From Brugia malayi (lineage: Eukaryota; Nematoda; Chromadorea; Rhabditida; Onchocercidae), in the NCBI RefSeq assembly GCF_000002995.4, contig NW_025062478.1, positions 868,001-932,000 on the forward strand: a DNA stretch of 64,000 nt, given 5' to 3'. Of the stretch, positions 1 to 10,318 are shown piece by piece. The notes beneath the pieces were generated by a model. It was not told the origin of the DNA. It did not search any database and saw only the letters and a list, made by a program, of their open reading frames with translations. Each line of letters starts with the position of its first letter. The stretch's first letter is position 1. Made by a program: the position numbers and the translations under genes.

Positions 1-383
1 TAAAAGTGGAAATTTAGGGTTGGCAGCATCGTAAGATGCAGAAGGCAAGAAGATATTTATAACAAGAGAATTAAATAAAGGCATTTCAAGAAATCGATAA
101 GGTATAATCGTACTGTTAGATTTCAAAATGCAACAATAAACACCGACTTAACCTGTCGAAGATGATATTAGTACTCGAATCTGAATTTAATTAATATTAA
201 GCATCTACGTCTGAATTCAAATATATATGTGTTATCAAAATTTCCCCCTCTTCAACATCCAAATTTCATGTATCACTACTTCTGCACTCTTTATACTTTC
301 CTGTTATTCTCTTCTTCCAAAAAAAGAAAAAAAAAAAAAAGGGTAAATACCTCTATTTTACTTTCTACATCTTTTAGAACTAT
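1..383 (+). repeat. Left arm of long inverted repeat
   Basis: This stretch is repeated in reverse complement at 6748-7129. Reading inward from base 1 and from base 7129 the two sequences agree essentially base for base, apart from one or two bases in an A run near 320-340 and a mismatch near 379. Similarity is lost after about 383. It may continue left of the window, because base 1 is already inside the match. It holds no open frame. It could be a terminal inverted repeat of a large element, a recent inverted duplication, or an assembly fold-back. Confidence 0.9.
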
Positions 384-1018
384 GCAATGCTAATTTTTTA
401 AATTAAAAAATTTTTTCTATCAAACTGCTTTATCTTTTAAAAGTACTTCAATAAATCGATTTCATTATTTTATAATAATAAAGGTAATAATAAATAATAA
501 CAAAAGTAATAATAATTTATAATAATAAAAGTAATAATAACATTGAAATAAAAAGTTTTTTTATTCATTTCGAAATTATCCAGCAATTTTTTGTTTTTTT
601 TTTAAATCACTTTGTTCAAATGAAAAAAAAAAAATTTTTGATTTCATTCTTTGATATTCAGAAAAGCAAATTTAAACATGAATTAAACCAATCATTTTAT
701 TCCATCTTTTAACATTTTTATGACTAAAATTTTTACTCCATTATTTGTATTAAAATAAAAATCATAAATGAATCGTTAACAACAAGCATTTACTTAATTA
801 AGGATTAATCTTAATTTCAAACTATTTTAGACAATTTAAAATAATAAAATTCGTTTAACTCATAAATTAATCTATCAAATACAGTAGTGCATACACTTTT
901 TTAAAATCTTTTTCATTTCATTTAGCAATTTCTCTCGGTTTATCGAAACAAAAACACTAGTAGTATTCTCCAACAATCCAAATACAAAAGCTCAAAATTC
1001 CCACAAAAGATGTGGTAA
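384..1018. other. Non-coding AT-rich stretch left of tRNA gene
   Basis: No exon-like sequence was seen. It contains simple TAA/TAATAA-rich sequence at about 470-560 and several A or T runs. Confidence 0.6.
1005..1008 (-). terminator. RNA polymerase III T-run terminator of tRNA-Arg
   Basis: Four A on the plus strand give TTTT on the minus strand, ten bases after the tRNA 3' end. A run of four or more T is the usual pol III stop. Confidence 0.6.
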
Positions 1019-1091
1019 CGACCTCGGCAGGAGTCGAACCTGCAATCTTCGGTTCCGTAGACCGACGCGTTATCCATTGCGCCACGAGGCC
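1019..1091 (-). tRNA. tRNA-Arg (anticodon ACG), no intron
   Basis: The 73-nt minus-strand sequence folds as a complete cloverleaf. The acceptor stem GGCCTCG pairs with CGAGGTC (one G-T pair), followed by discriminator G. The anticodon stem TCGGT/ACCGA closes the loop CTACGGA, so positions 34-36 read ACG, the arginine CGN wobble anticodon. The T arm is GCAGG-TTCGAGT-CCTGC, which also serves as the internal B box (GGTTCGAGTCC). The D arm has GCGC with the AATGGATAA loop. There is no intron. CCA is not encoded, as normal for eukaryotes. The gene lies head to head with the Myb/SANT-like gene that starts about 530 bases away on the other strand. Confidence 0.96.
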
Positions 1092-1227
1092 CGTGCAAAC
1101 ATTAGTTAAAATATTCCAATTATCTTGAAATATTTGTTGATCTTCGATGATGAGTAATCGATTATTGTCATTGAGATAATCCATTCTTTAGTCGTAAGAC
1201 GTTGTTGTTGCATAGTGTACTGTTACG

Positions 1228-1235
1228 TGACGTCA
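1228..1235. promoter_or_regulatory. Perfect CRE palindrome TGACGTCA
   Basis: The 8-bp palindrome TGACGTCA is the consensus binding site of CREB/ATF bZIP factors. It lies 137 bp upstream of the tRNA-Arg gene on one side and about 390 bp upstream of the start codon at 1619 on the other, in the only somewhat GC-richer stretch of this region. The role is inferred from motif and position only. Confidence 0.4.
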
Positions 1236-1525
1236 GAGCTGCGTTATTTTGTAGTTCCTGAAATATAGACCAGTTCTAGGTGTATGTGCACTCTATTGAA
1301 TTGGTAAGTTTCGCGTCCGTTGCGCTTTGTACTTCATCAATTTCTATCCTTTGCAATATTTTATCATGTTTAGTCTTAGACTTGAATAAATTCACCTTTA
1401 TTTCTAATTAGTATTATATGTTAATTTTGTTAACTTAAATATATTTAATTATAATTGGAAAAAAATTTTTTTTTTTTAAATAAGTAAACAAAACATTATA
1501 ATTGTTAGAATATATCATATGTTTT

Positions 1526-1556
<31 letters not shown>

Positions 1557-1608
1557 GTATTTGTCCTTATTATGCCCTTGAAATATAATCTTATTTCATA
1601 TTAATTTA

Positions 1609-1610
1609 AG
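1609..1610 (+). promoter_or_regulatory. Likely spliced-leader trans-splice acceptor
   Basis: The sequence AATTTAAG lies eight bases before the ATG at 1619 and behind long T runs (1517-1556), with no upstream coding exon. This is the usual layout of a nematode trans-splice site. It marks the likely mRNA 5' end of the Myb/SANT-like gene. Confidence 0.4.
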
Positions 1611-1618
1611 GGGTTTTT

Positions 1619-4600
1619 ATGTCCCGTTGTCGACGTACCCATCGCATGGTTATCAAAAAGTAAGTTCATTTTTATTGTTAAAAAGCAGTCCAATTTAATG
1701 GTCTAATATCTCTGATATAAGTTATTACTGGCATTATTTAGATCATGAGGCATTTTTATTTCGATGATTAAGTAAATAAAAAGGAATGAATTAATTTTAT
1801 TACTTGATGAATTTGATTCAGGATTTTACAAGTGGATTGTAATTACATTCTATTAGTTTTTCATTCTAAGTTCTATTTTGTATATATATGCTACGGCATA
1901 AAATATGAATTGATAAATAATGGAGCTTTGAGGTTTGTATGTATTTTGATCTAGTAAGTATGCTGCAGTTTATGAAGAAGCAAGCGACAAAGTTCTCCGT
2001 GTCTTTAATGGATTTAATGGTTTCGTACATTTTAGAGACGATTTCGATGTTGCGAATAGATCCGGATCAGTAATGAAAGCAGATTCCGATGAAGTAATTT
2101 ATTTCTTAATCATGGGTTTATTAATACTAAATATAATGGTCACCAATAGTTGTTAAATATTTCTGTCTATCTTTTTTATTTCCGTGATATCGACTTATAT
2201 GTAGTACGAATTATTCACTTATTTAAATCAATTGTACATGTTTTATGTTATATATGTAAGCTTTGGTTTAGGGATGTTATTCGGGTGAAAATGGTCTAAC
2301 CAATGGTAATAATGATGCTGATGAAGAAGTATCGAGCTTTTTTGCAAACCAAATTTTAGGCAGTATTTCTAGATTGCTTAGTGCTAATAGTCAAGCAGGT
2401 ATAGTGCCTCATGTTATATTTGTGGGATTGCGAAATTTTAATTTTTTGAAATGAATAGAAGGTCCATATGCTTCAAATTTAATGAATCATACCAACCTTC
2501 ACATAATAAATTGTCCTGAGTTATTGTCACTGGACAGTATTGCTGTTTAGATGGGAAACGTGCCGCCTCTACCGCAATCGATAACAGTTCTGAAAGTGAT
2601 GAAATTCCGAGCGTTTTCGAGAATATATTCCATGAGCATGTTGAGGTTAACCCTTTCATAGTAATTCTATAAGATAAGGCTAAGTGATTCATTGACGATT
2701 TATAGAATTTATGAAGTTTTTATGCTAGTGCACATTGCTTTGATTATGAAACAGTTTACAGTTTTTTACATTAAACTAGATTTAATTTAATGCATTAATT
2801 TAGAGCCCTTTTAACGAAACAGGAGCAAATGATTTGGATGGACCAAAAGCAAAAAGGGCCCGAGATGATTTGGGTAATGCAAGAGGTATTTTTTAAAAAT
2901 AATTTTTACGTACTGTTCATCATATTTGTTTTGATATTATTTTTTCTTCTATTTCGTCTTTTTATTATGTTTATTACACTAAATTTTTGATTTGGGACAG
3001 CGTCTTGAGACTGTTTAATCAATTAGTTCAAGTAAGATTTATAGGTTTTAGCTTTATCACATATATTCTTCAGAAGACTGGCCGACAAAGGAATCAGGAA
3101 GTAGTATGACAATCCCGATGCCGATGTGTATCCGTTTGGTAGAACTGTATAGAAGATGTCGAGGTTGCTTGTTTTATTTTAATTAGTTTTAGCCTTTTTT
3201 TTTATTGTCGCATTTATGAGTGATATCACATTTCTTCATTTGAAGTTTAAATATTAAAAATTGAACTAATTGAGAATTTGTATTTCCAAATAATCCATAA
3301 TAATATTCCAGCATTTCTACGAACATTCAGTCAGAAAAAGGAAGATCGTAAAGCGCGCCATCAAATGTGGGATGCAATTGATGCCCGCCTTTTTGAGGAG
3401 TTCGGAATTCATTCTGGCGTGAACAGATTAAAAAAGAAAATACAAAACATACAAGCTGGAGCTCGAGGGAAAATCGAAGCTCTGCGGTGAGCATATTTCA
3501 TGAAGCAAAATGATAGATGGGAGATATAAAAAATTTGATTTTCATTTCATCAATTTTTCAGACGAGAAACGAGTAATGGTATAGTACCACAAGATACGAA
3601 TATTAGATTCACGCCAGCGGAAATGGAAATGGTTCGAATGCTCTATCAGAATGGCGATAAAGTTCTAAACACGGTAAATGAAAACAACGAGCCCTTTTAT
3701 ATGCAACTGGAAGCGTTGATGAGACGTGAAAGTAATGAAAAGAAAATCCAGTTACTTGAAAATGGGCAGTTAGGTGGGTCATTTCTTCTTGTTGATATAG
3801 CTTGGCACGCACAATAACTATAGTTATTTCCATTTAGATATTCCAAAAGTAGTTGATTTTACCATACAGAGACATAATAATTCAGTTTTTTCTTTTTTTT
3901 TTTTTTTCAGCAGTGGCAAATAATCGTTACAGTACGGTGTAGCTTTGGAATACCTGAAAATTTTCCAGTGTTAAGAAAGTCCAGTGAACTGGAAAACTAG
4001 TTAAATTTTGTTAAATCTTAGTTTATTTTTCTCTCATGCAATTTATTTTCAGAAAGATCACCATCTTCATCAAATGCAAAACCAGTAATTTACCCACAGA
4101 TGTTAATTAACCAAGCTGTTCAGAATGGTACGTTTGCTACAAAATTGAATCTGATTTTCCATTTCTGATTTTTGGTCGTTTGCATTAAATTTTACTGGAA
4201 AATAAAGGTAGAGGTAGTAGCGATAATATTTGCTGTACAACTAATTTTGCATAATATGTGTGTCTAGAGTATTCAGTGGAGAGTTTTAAGTGCTGACTAT
4301 CGTTATAAATTATTGATACCACATTTTAACTTTCCAAGTAATTCTAGACTGGATTGCTCATATTGCTTGCAGTGCGTGCACTTCTATAATGAATTTATTT
4401 AAAAAGGCAGCACATTTTCCCTATAAACCATCGATTAGTTGTTAGTAACTACAAAATGTAGGTCATTGTCTGGAGGGCTGCACATTCTTGTTAGTGTTCC
4501 TTCACACAAATGAATGCAAAGGCAGTGAATGTCGAAGTAAAACTGATTTTGAAGGAAATACGTTAAAAAAATTGGAACATTAGGCATATTGTTAATTTAC

Positions 4601-5822
4601 GGTATTTAGGTAATAAGAAGCATGTATCACAAGTTACGAAAGAGCCGCAGGCAATGTTCAACAGTGTGAGTTGCATAGCAGAACCAAAAAATTCTCCGGT
4701 AGGCAATTTTCAAATGTAGATTTTAATTTATTTTTAGCTTACTGTATTTGACTTACCGCATCATTTAGATTAGACTGAGATATAGCTTTGTCTTACTTTG
4801 TTTGATGCTGATTTTTATAATTCGCAAATTATTTGTTGAGTTTCTTTATTTGTACGATTTTATAGTTATGAGATGGTTGTAAAAATTTATAGTTATGAGA
4901 TTTTATAGTTATGAGGTTGTAAAAATTTTTGATCAAATTAAAACATGTCTTTTAGATTGTAAGTTTATTTTCTAAACCATTTGATGTTCTTTCTGCTGCT
5001 ACACATTTCCCTAAAACGGATACAGTTCCAAGTAGTAATGGAGGACACGAATTAGCGATTATGACTGAATTGATTGCCAGACAAATAAATGTTTTAAAGG
5101 TTATCATATTTATTTCTTTTCACTTTTTACACTATATATCTAAGGTTATTTGTATTTATATCGTCTTGAGCACAGTATTTGCTACTGAAAACATGGAGTC
5201 GTTTATATCATGCAGCTGGTTTTTACTGAATAATTTATTTATTTGTTTTTTCTCTGATTTCCTTAATCCAAATTTATGGAAATTGCAAAATTTGCTAATT
5301 TGTATTCGTTTTATTCATCTTACGAACTATGAGAATAAACATGAAAATTATGGCATTATGACAGGTTTTTGTCTTTTTTCTTGTAAACTTTTGAGTATAG
5401 TTTAATTTGAAAGATTATGTTTTATTCGGTTATTGAATTTGTCCAAAAACGAAAAAAAAAATTACAAAGATGAATTTTTTCTAAGGATTTATCTTCGTAT
5501 TTGTTGCTTAATGCATATGCAAGGCAATGTGTCAAGATAAGGTAAGTTTGTGATAACATTCATTCTTACTCATTATTTAGTAATTGTTATTTTCGACAGT
5601 ATCTGAAATGCATTTGTTTTCGTATTTCAGCGACAGGAGGAGCTTCAGCGTCGTGCTGAGCTTCTTTTCGAACAGCAATTAGCACGTGAATCGAAAATTG
5701 TGGATAGTATTGCATCACTTACTAAAGCTGCGTCTCATCTTGAACAAATTGGAGAATTTCTACTTAATACTTGTCGCTACGGTAATATTAATGGTGACAC
5801 GTCCAGTCCAAATAACTCATAA
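1619..5822 (+). CDS. Myb/SANT-like (zeste/NAIF1-type) putative DNA-binding nuclear protein, 13 exons
   Basis: Exons 1619-1659, 1955-2093, 2272-2398, 2551-2645, 2804-2885, 3074-3163, 3312-3486, 3562-3773, 4053-4127, 4610-4698, 4956-5099, 5524-5541 and 5631-5822 join in phase to give 492 residues. Residues about 178-260 resemble the Myb/SANT-like fold of zeste and NAIF1 proteins: basic helices, the pair WDAID...RLFEEFG, then VNRLKKKIQNIQ, the usual third-helix pattern. A basic patch PKAKRARDD at about 150 looks like a nuclear localisation signal. The N-terminal 130 residues are acidic and Ser/Asn-rich. The last 60 residues (RQEELQRRAELLF onward) are a predicted coiled coil. This suggests a dimeric chromatin or DNA-binding factor; target and partner are unknown. 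The start follows a trans-splice-like site. Exon 12 is only 18 nt and is the weakest call. Homology is by eye, so orthology is not assigned. Confidence 0.8.
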
Positions 5823-6747
5823 ACTTTTCATATATTACTGCTCTTTTAAAGTTGGCTATGTTCGTAAGAATTTGAGTCGTTGAGAAATTAGCAGATGTAA
5901 GATTTGTTTAATGCAAAATTTTTTTTATGTTTTGGAATTTTTTATTCATTGCTGGCCAGCAGTTTGTGCTTTTTTTTTTTTTTTTTTTTTTTTGTAAATA
6001 AGCGTTTTATTTTGAATCTCTCGATTGTAATCTTGATTTTTAACTTTGTTTGTTTGGAAAAAAGTATATATATGTCTTGTAATTATTTGGATTACGAAAG
6101 AAACTAATTTTTCAAAATTCCTTAAAATTCGTGCGTGAACGTGCATCGATTTCTCTGTTTATTATCTTCATCTTGGGTCATTTTTTTACACTTTTATGGT
6201 TCAGTTATTTCATTCTTGTTAAATACCCCATATCCCTGGAACGTTTTTTCTTACTTGTTGAAATTTTGGAAATTCTTTTTTTTTTAAAAGATTTCGTATT
6301 CTACTTTTTTACCTTTTTTCTCAATTCTTTTTCGTCTTATTGTTGTCGTCACTTCAGAAAGCTACTTTGAATGTCACTTATTGGTTTTACAATTATGTTG
6401 CTCGATGATGACCCACTTAAATTGGTTGTAATTATTTATATTTCATCCTCAAAGTTTTACTTACTTCTATTCTTCTAAAGATCTAGAGTGCCTTTTGTTC
6501 ACTTTTTTAATTCTTTCTCAGAAATAATTTTAGCGCCTTCCTTGCCTTTTGTGGTAATTAAAATTCTTTATTTTTTCCTACCTGGCGAAGAAGTTTTAGA
6601 AGCTCTAATATTTCTAACTAATTTCCTTGCGTAATGTCATTTGTTAATGGCTTAATTCTTCCTCTTAAAACATGAAACTTCCATTTCAACTTCCATTTCT
6701 ATTCTTTTCATTTATACTACATTACTACATTCACTTTTTAAACATAG
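5823..6747. other. Probable 3' UTR and non-coding T-rich DNA
   Basis: Plus strand is strongly T-rich with long T runs at 5972-5993. Short open frames here come from the low-complexity base composition. I saw no exon pattern. The right arm of the inverted repeat starts at its end. Confidence 0.5.
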
Positions 6748-7129
6748 TATAGTCCTAAAAGATGTAGAAAGTAAAATAGAGGTATTTACCCTTTTTTTTT
6801 TTTCTTTTTTTGGAAGAAGAGAATAACAGGAAAGTATAAAGAGTGCAGAAGTAGTGATACATGAAATTTGGATGTTGAAGAGGGGGAAATTTTGATAACA
6901 CATATATATTTGAATTCAGACGTAGATGCTTAATATTAATTAAATTCAGATTCGAGTACTAATATCATCTTCGACAGGTTAAGTCGGTGTTTATTGTTGC
7001 ATTTTGAAATCTAACAGTACGATTATACCTTATCGATTTCTTGAAATGCCTTTATTTAATTCTCTTGTTATAAATATCTTCTTGCCTTCTGCATCTTACG
7101 ATGCTGCCAACCCTAAATTTCCACTTTTA
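6748..7129 (-). repeat. Right arm of long inverted repeat
   Basis: Reverse complement of bases 1-383 at near identity. Only homopolymer length and single bases at the inner edge differ. The inner edges are about 6.36 kb apart and enclose the tRNA-Arg and the Myb/SANT-like gene. The unit is non-coding. Such high identity in untranslated DNA means a recent event, gene conversion between arms, or an assembly artefact. Confidence 0.9.
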
Positions 7130-9099
7130 TACTTTGTACAATTTCTTTATTTCTCTGAATGGTAATTCCTCTTTTCTGCACTTTTTTTCTTGTATTTCCT
7201 TTCGTACGTAATTTTAATGGTTGTGTTGCGAGAAGTATCATTGTTATAGTAATACTTTCCCGGAATTTCTCAATCGATCAATGTTTATGCCCGTTGTTAT
7301 CATCTCTTAAGCTTTTTTTTTTTTTTTCTTTTTTTTGTGCAAAGTATCTTTTATTTGCCAATTTTCAGCTCAGTATTTTTTCTTCTTCTATTCACTTGCC
7401 TTTTTCACCTTCTTTGTAATACTTAGGTTTTTTTGAATGACCAGTCCACACTGGTATCTTTCGTTTCCGGATTGTTCGTTCATTTCAGGGGTCTTTTCGG
7501 GATTTGGTGTATTCACTCACTGTTTGTCTTGCAAAATAGAGAAAAGATTTTCAGCAATTTTAAATGTTTTTTTTTTCTTTCATTTGAATAATTTTGTAAT
7601 TTTTTGTACTACAAACCAAGTTAATATGTGTGTCTGTAATCATAACATTTTATTTTATCTCTCTGTTGAAATGGCTTTTTAATCTTCTTTCTGGTTCTGC
7701 ATTATGAAAGGTCATAGTTCAGTTAAAATTTCCTTAGAAACAGTTCGCTTGACTCTCCCTTCTGAAAATGATCGATTTACTTATCGGACTATAATTATGA
7801 TATACAAATTTGTGTATTTGTTGGGAATGTTATTGTTACTTTCGATCCTCACTTCTTTTAAAACTTTTCTCAAATTGAGTCTCATTCTTTCCCACTTTAT
7901 AGGATAGTTGGACTTGATTAGTTAACTGGACAAGATGCTATATCTCTCCACTTTTATGATTTGCGGATTTCAAATGAAGAAGGAAACAGTTACCCTGAAA
8001 TTCGGAATCTCCAAACTGTAAAAGGTAAAGGACCAAACTTCCTTGAATTACAAATATATTTTTCATCTTGCAGAATCAGTGATACAATTTTTCCTACTTG
8101 CAGTCGGTGTCTCTATTGAACCTACAAATCACCATGTTCATTATTATCAGTATTTGAATAATTTGTTACCAATCTTGCCAGTGCATAAGGGTTTATCTTG
8201 TTGGTGACGGTTGGTGCACTGTAATACAACCATTCGTAAAAATTTTTCATTCACATTTTCGAAAAAAAAACTTTTGAATGTATGTTACTTGTATTCAATT
8301 TAATTTCTATTATAAAAACGATAAATAATTTTTTCTTTTTTTTTTTTTGACAAGATTTCACTTGGCTTTATGATAATAGATTCTGCTTCCCGTAATTTAT
8401 GAGAATCCAATAGCATTTGATAATTTAATTAACAAAATAAAATATATCTATCACTTCTCTTTCTTTTGTGATAATACTAAATCTATTTTGATGACTTGTG
8501 TTTCACATACTGAAGGAAGCAACTAATTAATTAATTAATTAATTGTGCTAAGTAGTTATGTTGCATTTTGTCTCAGTATGAGAAAACAGTTTATCAGAGC
8601 CAGTAATAAAGCGTTTTCTCAATTTCCATCCAATAACGTCTCGCTTCTTTACAATCTGCAATTGTAGTGACAGCAAAAGTGAGTTGAGCAAGAGGACCGA
8701 TGGCATTTTGACATAAGTTAACATTTTTGTTGATCAATATGCTATAAAGATTAACAAATTATGTTAAACTCATCAGGAATTGGTTCCACAAAATACTAGG
8801 AAGAGGAAGTGTATGAGAAGTGTTAGCATGCTTGGTATCACTCATTAAATATAGTTAAAAGAAATGGAAAAAGTGTGATTTTTCTTGAAGTGTTTTCACC
8901 ATTAAAAATTTGAAAGTAGATCACCTAATAGTATCAGTTGGAATTATCTTCAGTTATCCAACAAAAAATTCCTATTAATTAAACATTTTCGATATTTTAA
9001 AATGGACTAAAATGAACGTAACGAAACCGGTGTACAATATGACAATTGATAATGTTCAGAACGATTGTAAAAAGCAGTAAGAAACTAAAAATAAAAAAA
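7130..9099. other. Intergenic DNA, no gene recognised
   Basis: T-rich at 7130-7900, then mixed AT-rich sequence. It includes a short TTAA run at 8524-8546. Open frames on the plus strand lack any recognisable protein feature and no chain of splice sites could be built. Nothing else could be supported. Confidence 0.5.
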
Positions 9100-9900
9100 T
9101 GAGAAAAAAAAAAAAAAAAAGGTAGAAAACTCTATAATTACTTAGATGTGAAGATATTATGTTAGAAATTCTTTCTGCGTGGGAGATGATGGGAAGTCAT
9201 TCTGCGTAAGAGATAATATGGAATACAAAGCAACATTTCAATTTTTTGATTAACATTAAATGTTCAAAAAAAAAGAAAGAACTAAATTGCTTATGATTAT
9301 TGTATATCTGTTTTCTAACACAGGTAATTTATATAGAGTGTCTATAAACATTTAGATGAGGAGAATGAGTTAATAACAGCGTCTCTTATCTACATCACAA
9401 CAAGTAGCGCTTCAATTTTTTAGTTCACGTCCTGTAGGTTATTCGCCCTAAATGTTCAAAAAAAAAAAAAAACGGTGAAAACAATAAAAATTAAAATGCT
9501 TGTAGTTATATGTCTGCTAACACAGATAATTTATGTATGTAGAGTACAAAACTCTACAAATATTTGGATGTTGAGATTAAACAGTGTCTTTTATCTTCCG
9601 TACGAGAAGATATAGAATATGACCGGACCGGTGTTTTTAATTGTCACACTTGCTCTAAATTTTTTTTTTTTCAAAAAAAAAAAAAAAACGATAAAAACAA
9701 AAACTAAAATGACTGCAGTGATAATAATTTTCTAATACCTAAATTATATAGAGTGCAAAATTCTACAAATATTTAGATGTGAAGATTGAGTTAGCTATAT
9801 CTCTTATCTACAGAAGAGAGAGATATTAGTCTAACCAGAGCCTTAATTTTATGACTGGCATCACGGCTCTCCACTTGCTCCAACAACCTTATAAGGCAAT
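9100..9900. repeat. Four diverged units of about 200 bp
   Basis: Four units starting near 9100, 9255, 9455 and 9665 share the same order of parts: an A run, a stretch like AAAACAAAAACTAAAATG, then TTATATAGAGTG, then ACAAATATTTAGATGTGAAGA and a TCTCTTATCTAC block. They are clearly related but diverged, so this is an old local tandem amplification. No open frame spans them. Confidence 0.65.
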
Positions 9901-9923
9901 GAAAAATGAAAAAAAAAAAAAAA

Positions 9924-10113
9924 GTGAAACAAATTGCTGAAGGTGTTTGTTAATTCCCGAAGACTTATTAGACGGGATATGCGCTTACAATTTCTATAAG
10001 AAATTGCGAAAAAAAAAAGTGAAATAAATTGCTGAAGGTGTTTGTTAATTCCCGAAGACTTATTAGACGGGATATGCGCTTACAATTTCTATAAGAAATT
10101 GCGAAAAAAAAAA
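9924..10113. repeat. Recent 95-bp tandem duplication
   Basis: Unit 1 is 9924-10018 and unit 2 is 10019-10113. They are nearly identical and include the segment TTAATTCCCGAAGACTTATT and a closing A run. A third copy starts at 10114 but stops after about 15 bases. It lies just beyond the 3' end of the PX gene. Confidence 0.9.
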
Positions 10114-10318
10114 AGTGCAACATAATTGCAAACTAGTTCATTTAAAAAGTTCAACGAAACAAGGAAGTACTTCTTGCTAATTGCCCCTTACAAGTTTGAA
10201 TACGGATTAATGATGGACGATGTAGTACAGATGTATATATAGATATGTACATTCTACAACTGGATTAAGAATAGTCCTATTGCAGTGGATCATCACTAAC
10301 TTGAGAAAAGTGTGTAAA

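Noticed and set aside
957..1184. Minus-strand open frame of 75 codons over the tRNA gene
   Set aside because: It reads through the tRNA-Arg sequence; no protein feature, and the tRNA explains the composition.
3911..3936. Possible extra exon between exons 8 and 9 of the Myb/SANT-like gene
   Set aside because: Good acceptor, but either donor choice leads to a stop in exon 9; exon 8 joins exon 9 in phase without it.
5061..5405. Plus-strand open frame of 114 codons
   Set aside because: Starts in exon 11 and runs through the intron; the downstream part is T-rich hydrophobic read-through with a good donor at 5100.
7159..7907. Three T-rich plus-strand open frames
   Set aside because: Phe/Leu/Ser-rich translations of T-tracts, no splice pattern, no family.
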